A stretch of DNA of 64,000 bases from positions 3,472,001-3,536,000 of the forward strand of contig CP121458.1 in NCBI GenBank assembly GCA_029690005.1. Reading direction: 5' to 3'. This document shows, piece by piece, positions 29,377 through 42,939 of this stretch. How positions within the stretch are numbered: the first letter of the stretch is position 1; every line of letters begins with the position of its first letter. The notes beneath the pieces are model-generated. The model saw nothing but the letters and a program-made list of their open reading frames with translations. It did no database searches and was not told where the DNA came from. The stretch comes from Prescottella defluvii (GTDB lineage: Bacteria; Actinomycetota; Actinomycetes; Mycobacteriales; Mycobacteriaceae). The position numbers were made by a program, and so were the translations under genes.

Positions 29377-29854
29377 TCAGCCCTGTTGCCCGGCTGCCGC
29401 CGCCGCGAGCTGCACCGCCGCCTCGCCCAGGTCGACGCCGTCCTCGGCGAGCGCCGGGACCAACAGATCCATGCACTTGCCCAGCAACACCACCAGCAAC
29501 ACCCGCAGGGCACTGATGTCGGCGGCGACGCGGGCGCGGTCGGTGCTCACGCACGACAGCCGTGAGTACGCCTGCTCGACCATCTGCCACTCACCGAGCA
29601 GGCCCTCGACCAGCAGTTGTGCCCGCACGACAGGCGCAGCTGCCGGATACAGCGCCTCCTCGGCAGCCTTGTGCCACGGGCGCAGCGTGAATTCGGCGAA
29701 GTCGACGACGGCGCGGTGCGCGGCCTCGAACTTGGCGTCGCCGGCGCCGATGGTCCGGAACACGTCCCGCTCCAGCCCCGCGATGCGACCGAGCAGGTCG
29801 AACATCGTCGCCTGCAGGTCCGCGACCGCGTCCTGATTCCGTCGTACCGGTCAT
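29377..29854 (-). CDS. Helical, hemerythrin-like protein (frameshift near start)
   Basis: ATG 29854 follows AGGAGG by 7 bases. After an indel near 29838 the protein reads QDAVADLQATMFDLLGRIAG and stays open to TGA 29377. The all-helical sequence includes FEAAHRAVVDFAEFTLRPWH and KAAEEALYPAA, spaced like the His/Glu ligands of hemerythrin-like proteins, though the full ligand set is not visible. Length is about 158 residues. Function is unknown. Confidence 0.6.
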
Positions 29855-29963
29855 CGATTGCCCTCCTGTACTGCGCCTTTGGCTGATCCGCCGTCGAACT
29901 CACCCTAGGGGCCGAGGGTTCCCGCGCCGCGGCCGTGTCCCGGCCACCGATACGCTTGCCGTC

Positions 29964-31010
29964 GTGCGTGGTGAGTTCAAGGTTCCCGGTGGCAAGCTCG
30001 TGATCGTCGACGTCGAGGTGGAGGACGGGCGCCTGTCGCGGTGTCGCTCTCGGGACTTCTTCCTCGAACCGGACGAGGCGCTGGGCGACATCACGGCCGC
30101 GGTGACCGGCATGCCGACCACCGCCGATGCCGCGCAGCTCGGCCAGGCGATCTCCGACAAGATCGGCGACGACGTCTCGATGATCGGGTTCACCCCCGAA
30201 TCGGTCGGCATCGCGATCCGCCGCGCGCTCGGCCACGCGACCAGCTGGCACGACCACACCTTCGACGTGATCGAGCCGGTGGTCCTCGACCCGGCGATGC
30301 ACGTCGCGCTGGACGAGGTGATCACCCGCGAGGTGGCCACCGGGAGCGTCGTCCGACGCTGCGGTTCTGGGACTGGGATTCGCCGCTCGTCGTACTCGGC
30401 TCGTTCCAGTCGGTGCGCAACGAGGTGGACGAGGACGCCGCCGCACGCCACGGGATCGGCGTCGTCCGGCGAATCTCCGGCGGCGGCGCGATGTTCATGG
30501 AGCCCGGCAACTGCATCACCTACTCGCTGTCCGTGCCGACGTCGCTGGTCGACGGCCTCAGCTTCGAGCGCTCGTACCAGTTCCTGGACCAGTGGGTGAT
30601 GGGGGCGCTCGCCGACGTCGGCATCAAGGCCCGCTGACGTGCCGCTCAACGACATCGCCTCCGAGCAGGGCAAGATCGCCGGCGCCGCCCAGAAGCGGTT
30701 CGCGGCCGGCGCGGTGGTGCACCACGTGACGATGGCCTACGACATCGACGCCGACAAGATGACCGACGTCCTGCGGATCGGACGGGAGAAGATCTCCGAC
30801 AAGGGCATCACCAGCTCCGGCAAGCGGGTCGACCCGATGCGCTCGCAGACCGGCATGGCCCGCGCCGACATCATCGCCGCCTTCCTCGCGCACTTCCGCG
30901 CCCGCTACGACACGGTCACCAGCTCCTACACCGACGACGAACTCGCCGCCGCGCGCGAGCTGGTCGGGACCAAGTTCGCCAACCCGGAGTGGACCTACCG
31001 CGTGCCGTGA
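29964..31010 (+). CDS. lplA: Lipoate-protein ligase A family (two frameshifts)
   Basis: LplA-type enzymes attach lipoate to lysines of GcvH and 2-oxoacid dehydrogenase E2 subunits. GTG 29964 starts an accessory domain (residues 1-95, FKVPGGKLVIVDVEVEDGRL) that in the Escherichia coli enzyme is C-terminal but here precedes the catalytic domain. The catalytic domain has the lipoyl-AMP loop RRISGGGAMF and the lysine motif GKIAGAAQK. Frame changes near 30345 and 30637 split it into three open frames that join to a protein of about 349 residues. gcvH in the same window is a likely substrate. Confidence 0.88.
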
Positions 31011-31026
31011 CCGACGTGCTGCGCCG

Positions 31027-31072
31027 GAATTGACCTCCCGCGCACGCAATCGCGGGTGCGGGAGGTCAATTC
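31027..31072. terminator. Strong bidirectional hairpin between convergent genes
   Basis: GAATTGACCTCCCGC (31027-31041) and GCGGGAGGTCAATTC (31058-31072) form a perfect 15-bp stem around a 16-base loop that can pair further. It lies 17 bases after the lplA stop and 12 bases from the stop of the convergent gene, so it can serve both. Confidence 0.85.
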
Positions 31073-31083
31073 AGGCGCGTCGA

Positions 31084-31613
31084 CTACGACAGCGAGCCGA
31101 TGCGGCCTTCGGCGTTGTGCTGGTGGGCGAGGTCGGCGCCGGCCTGTCGGCCGAGCTCGGCGCCCACGGAGCCTCCGGCGGCCATACCGGCAATGGTGGC
31201 GGCGATCTCCCCGCCGATCGCGGGGCCGATAACCGCCCCAAACGCGGGTCCGGCGAGGGTAACGGCTCCGACGGCGACGGCGACGGCCGGGATGGCGACC
31301 ATGGATCCGCCGACCAGCATGCCGGCCTCGCCACCGAGGTGCCGGCCCATGTCGCTGTAGTCAGCGATTCGCTGCTCGGGAGCGGCGCGTAGCCCGGCAC
31401 AAGCGGCTTGTACGGCTGGACGCTCAGGTCGTACGGATTCCACAGCGGCGGGACCTCGACCTGAGGGACGTTCGGCAGCCCCGGGATGTTAGCGGAGCCG
31501 GTGTCCTGAGCCTGGGCGGTGCCGGTGGATGCGGCGGCGATAGCGACGGGCAGTGCGCCGGCGACGACGGCGCGTCGCGCCCAACGATTCTGCTTCGCAG
31601 CATGGCGAGCCAT
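31084..31613 (-). CDS. Secreted protein with glycine-zipper-like hydrophobic domain (frameshift)
   Basis: ATG 31613 opens a signal peptide (RRAVVAGALPVAIAAASTGT, cleavage after AQA). A Pro-rich stretch (PNVPQVEVPPLWNPYDLSVQ) follows. After a break near 31385 the protein reads QRIADYSDMGRHLGGEAGML and then a hydrophobic Gly/Ala-rich segment (GGEIAATIAGMAAGGSVGAE) like a glycine zipper. It ends RIGSLS at TAG 31084. Restored length is about 176 residues. The role is unknown; membrane or envelope insertion is inference. Confidence 0.65.
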
Positions 31614-31795
31614 GAGAATTCCCCTGAATTCAGTGCCGCGTCAGACGCGGCGATGGCGTGCATCGGCGTCCCGGCGGGCGCCGCAGGCTGCGGTGACGCG
31701 CGAGATTTGCGTGAAACGTCCCCCCAGACCGTGGAGTACGGTAGCGCGGCGACACGGGAATCGTGAAATCGCCTGGTGCCGTGGGTATCAGGCGG

Positions 31796-32666
31796 TCAAC
31801 AGGCCGACAACAGGCTCTTGCACCGGTCGAGCAACCGGGTCCGCAGCTCCGACGCCTGCTCCGACAGCGCCACCTGCTCGCGTACGTAGTCGGCGCGGCC
31901 CTGCGGGGTCTCGATGCGGACGGGCTCGTACCCGTAGTCGGCGAGGTCGTAGGGACTGGCCTTCATGTCGAGTTCCCGCGCCGCCGTTGCCAGACGGAAA
32001 CAGTCGATGACCAACTCGGATTCGACGAGCGGGCCGAGCTTGGTGGCCCACTTGTACAGGTCCATGCCCGCGTGCAGGCAGCCCGGCTGCTCGCGCGCGA
32101 CCTGTTCGTCGCGCGAGAGCGGCGTCTCGTTGAGGGGGACCGCGTCGGGGTGAAGAACCGGAACGCGTCGAAGTGCGTGCAGCGCAACGGCATCGACTCG
32201 ACCACCTCGTCGGTGCCGGCGTGTCCGAGCCGCAGCGGTACCTGCGAGTGCCGCACCGCGTCCTCGCCGCCGCGGTACACCATCGCCCACTCGTGCAGGC
32301 CGAAGCAGCTCAGGTGCGGGCGACGGGACGCGGTCGCGGACAGCAGTGCGGTGACGAACTCGACGGTCGAGCGTCGGCGTTCGAGCACGTCGGGGAGACG
32401 GTCACCCCGTCGGCGGTGGCCTGGTAGCCCGCGTACTTCAGGTACTCCGTCGCGGCCGGGCCGGCCAGCGCCGTCCCGAAGCCGGGATGCCAGCGACGCA
32501 GGACGTTGGGCCGGACGCTGTAGTACGTGAACAGGAAGTCGTGCACCGGATGCTTGACACCCACGGCCTGACGCTCGAGGTGCGGCCCGACGAGAGCCGC
32601 CACCGCATCGCGGTGGCGGTCCCGTCGGGCAGTCCACACCTCTTCCGGCAGAACTGCCGAACTCAC
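31796..32666 (-). CDS. Conserved actinobacterial protein, often labelled 3-methyladenine DNA glycosylase (frameshifts)
   Basis: GTG 32666 starts MSSAVLPEEVWTARRDRHRD. The conserved block KHPVHDFLFTYYSVRPNVLR and later HEWAMVYRGGEDAVRHSQVP and GCLHAGMDLYKWATKLGPLV are characteristic of one actinobacterial family. Databases often carry it as 3-methyladenine DNA glycosylase, but I see no helix-hairpin-helix glycosylase motif, so the name is unproven. Breaks near 32395 and 32150 split the gene. Restored length is about 290 residues. It lies 5 bases after the CBS gene, so they probably form an operon. Confidence 0.65.
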
Positions 32667-32671
32667 AACTC

Positions 32672-33761
32672 TCAGCTCGCCTTCTGGCCGGGGACGACGT
32701 CGTCGATCCGATGGGTGCCGTCGCGCACGGTGCCGACGAACTCCTCCACCAGATCCTTCGAGCGCGACGATACCGATCACCGCGGCGGACGCGTCGACCA
32801 CCGCCCCCAGATGGGCGCCGGCGCGGCGGAGAACCGCAAGGGCGTCGTCGAGCGGCAGCGCGACCGAGATACGCGGCAGGCGTCGGATGTCCGAGCGCGG
32901 GATCACCGTCTCCGGTCCTGCGGACTCGTCGGCCACCCGGTCGAGCACGTCCTTGAGGTGCAGGTAGCCGACGAGGGAGCCGTCCGCGTCGCGCACCGGG
33001 TACCGCGAGTAGCCGGTCTTGACGACCGCCTGCTCGACCGCGCCGAGCGTGGTGCCGGCGCCGGTCAGCGGCACGGTGCGCACCTTGTCCGACGGGATCA
33101 TGACGTCGGCGACGGTGCGGCCCTCGGTCTCGAGCGCCTGGGTGAGGCGCCGGTGCTCCTCCTCGTCGATCAGGCCCTCCGTGTGGGATTCGCCGATCAT
33201 CTCGGACAGCTCCAACGCGGACACCGTCGCGTCCAGCTCGTCCTTGGGTTCGACGCGCAGCAGCTTGAGGATGCCGTTGGCGCTGAAGTTGTAGAACGAG
33301 ATGAGCGGGCGGGCCAGCTTGATGAACGCCAGATGGGCAGGAACCAGCAGCATCGCGGACTTCTCCGGCCCGGCGATCGCGATGTTCTTCGGGACCATCT
33401 CGCCGAGCAGGATGTGCAGCACCACGACCAGCGACAACGCGATCGTGAACGCGATCGGGTGCAATGCGCTGTCGGGACACCGAGCAGATCCATCGGCTCC
33501 TCGATCAGGTGCGCGATCGCCGGCTCGCCGACCTTACCGAGCAGGATCGAGCAGATCGTGATGCCCAGCTGCGCGCCCGCCAGCATCAGCGACAGGTGCT
33601 CGCCCGCCTTGATGACCGTGGCCGCACGCTTCTTGCCCTGCGCGTGCAGCGCCTTCGAGCCGGTCGCGGCGCGCGGTGATGAGTGCGAACTCGGCGCCGA
33701 CGAAGAACGCGTTACCCGCCAGCAGCACGACGGTGAGCAGCACACCGAACAGGTCACTCAC
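32672..33761 (-). CDS. HlyC/CorC (TlyC-like) CBS-domain membrane protein, second copy (frameshifts)
   Basis: GTG 33761 overlaps the restored stop of the upstream paralogue (GTGAGTGA). The DUF21 membrane part has [20 protein letters not shown] and [19 protein letters not shown]. The CBS pair follows ([40 protein letters not shown]). Frame changes occur near 33668, 33475 and 32770; the restored end is [18 protein letters not shown]. Family members are linked to Mg/Co efflux or ion homeostasis. It corresponds to M. tuberculosis Rv1841c. Confidence 0.82.
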
Positions 33762-35123
33762 GGCCGGACTCCTCCGTATCGCGCCGATCGCCGGGACCGG
33801 GGTCAGCAACACCCGGTCGATGCGGCGGCCGTCCATCGTCAGCACCCGGGCGATCCAGCCGCGGCCGTCGGGGCCCATCGGCTTGCCGTTCGCGTCGGGC
33901 AGCGCCACCTCGTCGCCCTCGACCGGCATCCGGCCCAGGCAGGTGAGGACCAGGCCGCCGAGCGTGTCGTACTCGCCCTCGGGGGCGGTGTAGCCGGTGG
34001 CCCGGGTGATCTCGTCGGTGCGCAGCAGGCCCGAGCAGGACCAGCTGTGGCCCATCCGCTGGACGTCGATCTCGGGTTCGTCGTGCTCGTCGCGGACGTC
34101 GCCGAGGATCTCCTCGATCAGGTCCTCCATCGTGACGATGCCGGCGGTGCCGCCGTACTCGTCGACGACGAGCGCGACCTGCATGCCGTCGGCACGCACC
34201 TGTTCCATCACCGCGTCACCGTCGAGGGTCGACGGCACCACGGGCACGACCTGCGCGAGCGAGTCGAGCCGGGTGGTGGCCCGGCGTGCGGCCGGGACCG
34301 TGAACGCGTGCTTGATGTGCACGACGCCGACCGTGTTGTCGAGGTCGCCGTCGACGATCGGGAATCGGGAGAACCCCGTGCGTGACGCCGCGTCGATGAG
34401 ATCGGTGACGGTCGCGTCGGTGTCGAGCGACTCGATCTTCACGCGGGGGGTCATCAGTTCCTCGGCGCTGAGGTCACCGAACCGCAGCGACCGGTTGACG
34501 AGCAGCGCGGTGCCGGCGTCGAGCGAGCCGCGCGCGGCGGACGTGGAGACCAGGGACCCGAGCTCCTGCGGGGAGCGGGCCGATCGCAGTTCCTCGGCGG
34601 GTTCGATGCCGAGGCGCCGGACCACCCAGTTCGCGGTGCCGTTGAGGCCGTCGATGGCCCACCTGAAGATCAGCGAGAAGCCGGCCTGCAGCCCGGCGGT
34701 GGCGCGGGCGGTCGGCAGCGGCTTGGAGATCGCCAGGTTCTTGGGGACCAGCTCACCGAAGATCATCGAGAACGACGTCGCGATGATCAGCGCCAACGCC
34801 AGTGAGATGCCGCCGGCTGCGGAGTCCGACAGCCCGACGCCGGTCAGGATCGGGGTGATGAATCGGGCCAGCACCGGTTCCGCGAGGTAACCGGTGATCA
34901 GCGTCGTGATCGTGATGCCCAGCTGGGCGCCGGAGAGCTGGAACGACAGCGTGCGGTGCGCGTGCTGGACCTGTCGCGCACGCCGGTCGCCGTCGCGCGC
35001 GTGGGCGTCGACGGTGCTGCGTTCGAGCGCGGTGAGAGAGAATTCTGCCGCCACGAAGAGGGCGGTGCCTGCGGTCAGGGCTACGAAGCCGACCAGGCTG
35101 AGGGCGGTCAGTGCGACGTTCAT
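33754..35123 (-). CDS. HlyC/CorC CBS-domain membrane protein, first copy
   Basis: ATG 35123 opens [20 protein letters not shown]. The DUF21 domain with four helices (to [18 protein letters not shown]) is followed by two CBS domains ([60 protein letters not shown]) and a C-terminal CorC/HlyC domain ([20 protein letters not shown]). One lost base near 33795 hides the stop; restored, it ends [11 protein letters not shown] at 33754 overlapping the next gene. Uncorrected, the frame runs into the paralogue and mimics a fusion. It matches Rv1842c. Confidence 0.85.
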
Positions 35124-35418
35124 GTCAGCACCCACCCTGGAAAACGGGGCCGCCGGGGTTGTCGCCCGGCTCGGTAGAGGAACCCTCCGAGGTCTCGGCG
35201 CCGGCTGATTCGGAGTCCGATCCCGGGAAGTCGCTGCAGGGGGTGTGTCGGGGGTGTGTATGGGTGCCTCGGGCACCGGAGTCCTCTCGTCTGGCGGCGC
35301 ATGTCAGTACGTCCAACCGGAATTGCGCCGAGCGTATTTCCGGAAGGCGAGCCTCCACTGTACCGGCCGCTACAAAACGGGATGAAACGGACATGTCGTG
35401 GTGACCTTGGGATGAACG
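35124..35418. other. Intergenic region upstream of the CBS operon
   Basis: This gap of 295 bases holds a G/T-rich stretch (GGGGGTGTGTCGGGGGTGTG near 35238) and no supportable gene. It must contain the promoter of the minus-strand CBS operon and the end of guaB1 transcription. Confidence 0.4.
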
Positions 35419-37952
<2,534 letters not shown>

Positions 37953-38034
37953 GATTCCTCCATCGCGTTCATGTCGTTGAACATTTGACTGCATTCTCGA
38001 CGATTGGAACGTCGGTGGGGTCACCAGGCATTCC

Positions 38035-38910
38035 TCAGTCCGCGGCCGGTTCCGGTGCCGGGCGCTGCGCGGCCTCGTAGCGGGAGAGCGCGATGGTCGT
38101 GAACACCATCACCGCGAGCGCGACGACGACGAGCGCCATCGCCGGACCCGACACCTGCAGTCGCTCGTCGAGCACCGTCATCCCGAGGAAGATCGCGATC
38201 ACCGGTTCGCCGATCGTCATCGCCGGCAGTGACGCCGACAGCGGCCCCACCTGGAAGGCGCGCTGCTGCAGGTAGACGCCGACGATGCCGGCCGCGACCA
38301 GCGCGTATGCTCTGCCACGCGCCCACGACCTCCGGCAGGCCCCGCTCGAACAGGTCGGTGACGTACTTGGTGAACGCCACCGCAACGCCGTACAGGGCGC
38401 CACTCGCCGCGCCGAGCAGCAGCGCGCGCCAGCCGGCGTCGATCCGCTGCGACCACCCGATCAGCGTCGCGACGACGGTGATCGCGACCACCGCGGTCAG
38501 CGGGACCGCCCACGCGGCCCAGGGTGCGTCGACGTTGCCCGCGGTGGGGTTGCCGACGACGAGGAACACCGCGAGCGACACGGTGAGCGCCCCGGCCAGC
38601 ACCCAGGCGCCGCGGGTGAGCCGGTAGCCGGAGAACCGCGCCGACAACGGCAGCGCGAACAGCAGCATCGACACCAGCAGTGGCTGCACCACCAGCACCG
38701 ACCCCAGCGCGAGGGCCACGACCTGCATGAGGTAGCCGCCGCCGTCCCCGAGGATCCCGGCCCACCAGCGGGGCTGCGGATCAGCGACGCGATCAGCGCC
38801 TGGTCCTCCGGGACCGCCGACGCGGCTTGCCGCTGCGCGACGGACGCGCACGCGAACAGGAACGCGGCGATCAGTGCGCACACGATCGAGGCGACGGGCA
38901 GCCCGGGCAT
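38035..38910 (-). CDS. DMT/EamA-like permease (frameshifts)
   Basis: ATG 38910 starts MPGLPVASIVCALIAAFLFA. About nine hydrophobic helices follow, including VVALALGSVLVVQPLLVSML, TVSLAVFLVVGNPTAGN and PVIAIFLGMTVLDERLQVSG. The last is typical of drug/metabolite transporters of the DMT type. Breaks near 38770 and 38310 split it. The C-terminus is AAQRPAPEPAAD. Restored length is about 291 residues. The substrate is unknown. The helicase upstream on the same strand ends 5 bases before this start, so the genes may be co-transcribed. Confidence 0.75.
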
Positions 38911-38914
38911 GGGC

Positions 38915-40255
38915 TCAGCGTCCTCCCCGGCGGCGCCTTCCGTGCCCCGAACCCGGTCCCGCCGAGCGTGTCCGTCGCCCGGCGCCCTGCGCCCGATATC
39001 CCGGCCCGCGTCCACGCGGACTGCGTGGCTGTTCGGCGCGCGGCGGTGGTGCCGCCTCGCGCGTCGGCTCCGGGACCGGCGTCCCGCTCGGTTCCCGCGC
39101 CCCGGTCACCGCGATCCAGCCGCGGTCCTTGCCGCCGACCGCGACCGCGGCGGCGCTCCACCCCCGCCGCGCGCATCACCTTCTCGGCGGCCACGCGCTC
39201 GTCCTCGGTCACCACCGTCACCACGACACCCGAGTCCCGGCGTGGGCGGCGCGGCCGGCGCGGTGCAGGTACGCCTTCGGTTCGGTCGGTGGATCGACGT
39301 GCACGACGAGCGAGATGCCGTCGACGCGAATCCTCGCGCCGCGACGTCCGTCGCCACGAGCACCGGCAGCGTGCCGTCGGCGAACTCGGCGAGCACCCGG
39401 GTGCGGTGGCCCTGCGGCTTGTCGCCGTGCAGCGCCCCCGCGTCCACACCGGCGGCGCGCAGCTCGTCGGTGAGGCGGTCGACGCCCGCCTTGGTGCGCA
39501 CGAACAGCAGCGTCCGGCCCTCGCGGGCCGCGATGCGCGCGACGGTGTCCCACTTGATGGCGCGGGGCACGTGCAGCACGTGGTGCTCCATCGTGTCGAC
39601 CGCGGCGACGGCCTCCGCGGTCGCGTGGGTGACCGGGTCGTGCAGGCAGCGGGCGACGAGCGTGCTCTACCTCGCCGTCGAGCGTCGCCGAGAACAGCAG
39701 CCGCTGCGCGGCGTCCGGGGTGCGGTCGAGGATCTCGGTGACCTGCGGCAGGAACCCGAGCTCGGCCATGTGGTCGGCCTCGTCGATCGCGGTGACCTTC
39801 ACGTCGTCGAGGGCCACCGTGCCCTGGGACAGGTGGTCCGCGAGCCGTCCCGGTGTGGCGACCAGCAGGTCGACGCCGCGGCTCAGCCGGGTCGCCTGCC
39901 CCTTGAACGGCACCCCGCCGACGATCGACGCCATCCGCAGGCCCAGCGACACCGCCGACTCGTCGAGCGCGGACTCGATCTGGGCGGCCAGCTCCCGCGT
40001 CGGCACGAGCACGATCCCGCGCGGACGTCCGGCCAGGCTCGCGCCGCCGGTCAGCCGCACCAGCAGCGGCAGCCCGAACGCGAGCGTCTTGCCGGACCCG
40101 GTGGGGCCGCGTCCGAGCACGTCGCGCCCCGCCAGGATGTCGGGGATGGTGGCCGCCTGGATCGGGAACGGCGCTCTGATCCCCTCACGGCCGAGGGAAT
40201 GTACGAGCATCGGGGCAGTCCGAGTTGCGCGAAAGTGGGGAGGGGCGGTCGGGCA
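38915..40255 (-). CDS. DEAD-box RNA helicase (several frameshifts)
   Basis: The helicase core has Walker A GPTGSGKTLAFGLP, PTRELA, TPGRLADHL, the variant DEAD box DEAD in AIDEADHMAELGF, SAT, and the second domain TLLFVRTKAGVDRLTDELRA, ARG, HRAGRAAHAG. It unwinds RNA using ATP. Indels near 40235, 40212, 39665, 39330, 39240 and 39140 break it. I infer ATG 40255 giving MPDRPSPTFAQLGLPPMLVH, but the start is uncertain. The C-terminal tail is short and Arg/Gly/Pro-rich (ending GRRRRGGR). Confidence 0.8.
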
Positions 40256-40424
40256 TGAGGTCGGCGAGCCTTCCGGTTGTGAAGTCACAGGCTACCGCGG
40301 GTGACGAACACGGGCTGACGAGTGGAGCGGAGGGCTTCGGCGCATTCCGCGGGTCCTGCATCCATACTTGCGACGACCAGCTACGAGGGACAAGGACTGA
40401 GTATCGGGCGAGAAGAAGGCAGCC

Positions 40425-41246
40425 ATGACTTCGATGGACAAGGTCGACTTCAGCGACGTGCGATGGGGATCGGTGGAGTGGACAAACCTCTGCACGCTGT
40501 ACCTGCGGGCATGCGAAAGTCGCTCGTCGGCACCGATTCTGGGCGATGACGCAGCCGCCGAGGCGGTGGGCCGGATCGACTACGACTGGGCCCGGATGCG
40601 TCGTTACGTGCGGTCCGGATTCAGCCAGTATCTGGTCGCCATGCGTGCCGAACAGCTCGACGACTGGAGCGCCGCCTTCCTCCGCCGCCATCCGGACGCC
40701 GTGGTGGTGCATCTCGGCTGCGGCATGGACACCCGGGCTTTCCGGGTGCATCCGCCCGCGACTACCCAGTGGTTCGACGTCGATCAGCCCAATGTGATCG
40801 CATTGCGCCGCAGGCTCTACGACGACCGGGCCGGCTACCGCACGATCGGCTCGTCGGTGACGGACGAGGCGTGGCTCGACGACATACCGACCGATAACCC
40901 GATGCTGATGGTCGCGGAGGGACTGCTCATGTACCTCACCGAGCCCGAGGTGCGTTCGCTACTGCAGCGCCTGACGGATCGGTTCGACAGCGGCGAGCTC
41001 GTCTTCGACACGCTGTCCCCGATGGCGCCGCGGCTGTCCAAGATGTTGACCAAGGGCATCGTCACGTGGGGCATCCGCGACGCCCACGAGATGGAGCGGT
41101 GGAATCCGCGGCTGCGCCTCCTCGAGCGACGCCCCGTGGGAGCCCGGTTCGAACGCATTCCCTCGAAGCCGGTGCGGATGCTGTGGCGGCTGGTCGACGC
41201 CACGCCGGTACGGAACTACGACGTGCTGAACCGTTTCGCCTTCTGA
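40425..41246 (+). CDS. SAM-dependent methyltransferase, LCM-like
   Basis: An intact 273-residue protein. ATG 40425 follows GAAGAAGG. The motif VVVHLGCGMDTRAFRVHPP and FDVDQPNVIALRRRL place it in the leucine carboxyl methyltransferase-like family, common in mycobacteria and related genera, where many copies methylate unknown small molecules or lipids. It is the only plus-strand gene in the 31.8-46.9 kb minus-strand run, divergent from the helicase, and may be a later insertion. Confidence 0.82.
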   Translation: MTSMDKVDFSDVRWGSVEWTNLCTLYLRACESRSSAPILGDDAAAEAVGRIDYDWARMRRYVRSGFSQYLVAMRAEQLDDWSAAFLRRHPDAVVVHLGCGMDTRAFRVHPPATTQWFDVDQPNVIALRRRLYDDRAGYRTIGSSVTDEAWLDDIPTDNPMLMVAEGLLMYLTEPEVRSLLQRLTDRFDSGELVFDTLSPMAPRLSKMLTKGIVTWGIRDAHEMERWNPRLRLLERRPVGARFERIPSKPVRMLWRLVDATPVRNYDVLNRFAF

Positions 41247-41284
41247 GTCGCGCCCCGCAACACGGCTCCACGGGGCCTGATGCA

Positions 41285-41320
41285 CGACGGGGGCGGACGC
41301 CGCAGCGTCCGCCCCCGTCG
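41285..41320. terminator. Strong bidirectional terminator
   Basis: CGACGGGGGCGGACGC (41285-41300) and GCGTCCGCCCCCGTCG (41305-41320) form a perfect 16-bp stem with a CGCA loop between the convergent methyltransferase and gnd genes. Confidence 0.85.
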
Positions 41321-41337
41321 CCGGTCCGGTTACCGGA

Positions 41338-42800
41338 TCAGGCCTCGACCTCGGAGCGGTCACCGCTCCAGAGGGTGTGGAACTTGCCCGGCAGGTCGAC
41401 GCGCTCGTAGGTGTGAGCACCGAAGAAGTCGCGCTGGCCCTGGGTCAGCGCGGCCGGCAGGCGCTCGGCGCGCAGGCCGTCGTAGTACGACAGCGACGAC
41501 GCGAACGCGGGCACCGGGATGCCGAGCGTGGTCGCGGTGACGACGACCCGACGCCAGCTGTCGATCGCGTTCTCGATCGCCTCACGGAAGTACGGCTCGA
41601 CGATCAGCGACGTCAGGTCCGGGGTTGGTGTCGTACGCCTCCTTGATCCGGTTGAGGAAGCGGGCGCGGACGACGCAGCCGCCGCGCCAGATCGTGGCCA
41701 TGTCGCCGGGGTCAGGTCCCAGCCGTACTCGTCGCTGCCGGCGCGGATCTGGTCGAAGCCCTGCGCGTACGCCACGATCTTCGACGCGTACAGCGCGCGG
41801 CGGATGTCCTCGGTGAACTGTGCGACGTCGGTCGGCTCGGCGCCCAGCTCACCGGAGGCGAGCCCCTGCGCGGCCTTGCGCTGCGCGCGCGAGCCGGACA
41901 GCGCGCGGGCGAACACGGCCTCGGCGATGCCGGTGACCGGCACACCCAGGTCGAGGGCGGACTTGACCGTCCAGCGGCCGGCGCCCTTCTGCTCGGCGGC
42001 GTCCACGATCACGCTCGACCAGCGCCTGGCCGGTCTTGGCGTCCTTCTGCCGCAGCACCTCCGCGGTGATCTCCACCAGGTAGCTCTCGAGGTCGCCGCC
42101 GTTCCACTCGGTGAACACGTCGGCGATCTTCGCGGCGTCGAAGCCGAGCGCGTCACGGAACAGGTTGTAGGCCTCGCCGATGAGCTGCATGTCGGCGTAC
42201 TCGATGCCGTTGTGCACCATCTTCACGAAGTGGCCGGAGCCGTCCGGACCGATGCGCGTGCAGCACGGGGTGCCGTCGACGTGCGCCGAGATCGACTTCG
42301 AGCAGCGGGCCGAGCGCCTTGTACGACTCCTTGGGGCCGCCCGGCATGATCGACGGACCGTTGAGCGCGCCCTCCTCGCCGCCGGAGATGCCGGCGCCGA
42401 CGAAGTGCAGGCCGCGCTCGCGCAGCGCCGACTCGCGGCGGATCGTGTCGGTGTACAGCGCGTTGCCGCCGTCGATGATGATGTCGCCGGGCTCCATCGC
42501 GTCGGCGAGCTCCTCGATGACCGAGTCGGTGGCGTCGCCGGCCTTGACCATGATCAGCACGCGTCGCGGCTTCTGCAGCGCGCCGACGAACTCCTCGATG
42601 GTCTCGGTGCGGACGAAGTCGCCCTCGTCGCCGTGCTCGGCCAGAAGCGCGTCGGTCTTCGCGATGCTGCGGTTGTGCAGAGCCACCGTGTGTCCGTGGC
42701 GGGCGAAGTTGCGGGCGATGTTGGATCCCATAACGGCGAGCCCGGTGACGCCGATCTGGGCGCGGGCAGCCTCGGTGCTGGCAGAAGTCTCGGAGGTCAT
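41338..42800 (-). CDS. gnd: 6-phosphogluconate dehydrogenase, decarboxylating (frameshifts)
   Basis: Gnd oxidises 6-phosphogluconate to ribulose 5-phosphate and makes NADPH in the pentose phosphate pathway. ATG 42800 starts MTSETSASTEAARAQIGVTG. The nucleotide fold is GLAVMGSNIARNFARHGHTV. The substrate region is GAGISGGEEGALNGPSIMPGG-type with the catalytic Lys in GHFVKMVHNGIEYADMQL. Indels near 42295, 42015, 41710 and 41625 split it. Restored length is about 485 residues, the long bacterial form. It matches M. tuberculosis Rv1844c. Confidence 0.93.
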
Positions 42801-42939
42801 GGTTACAGCTTCCCCCGTGGACCCCCGGTAATGCGAACCGGCCCCGCTGTTCGGGAGGTGACACCCGCAACGCAGTCGGCCCTGGCCGCCCTGCATGGGG
42901 CGACCGGGGCCGAATGTCTGTCAGCAACCTGGTTGTTCG

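Noticed and set aside
32487-34385. 632-residue plus-strand frame
   Set aside because: Antisense to the two CBS/CorC genes; composition is Asp/Arg/Val/Gly repeats typical of shadows.
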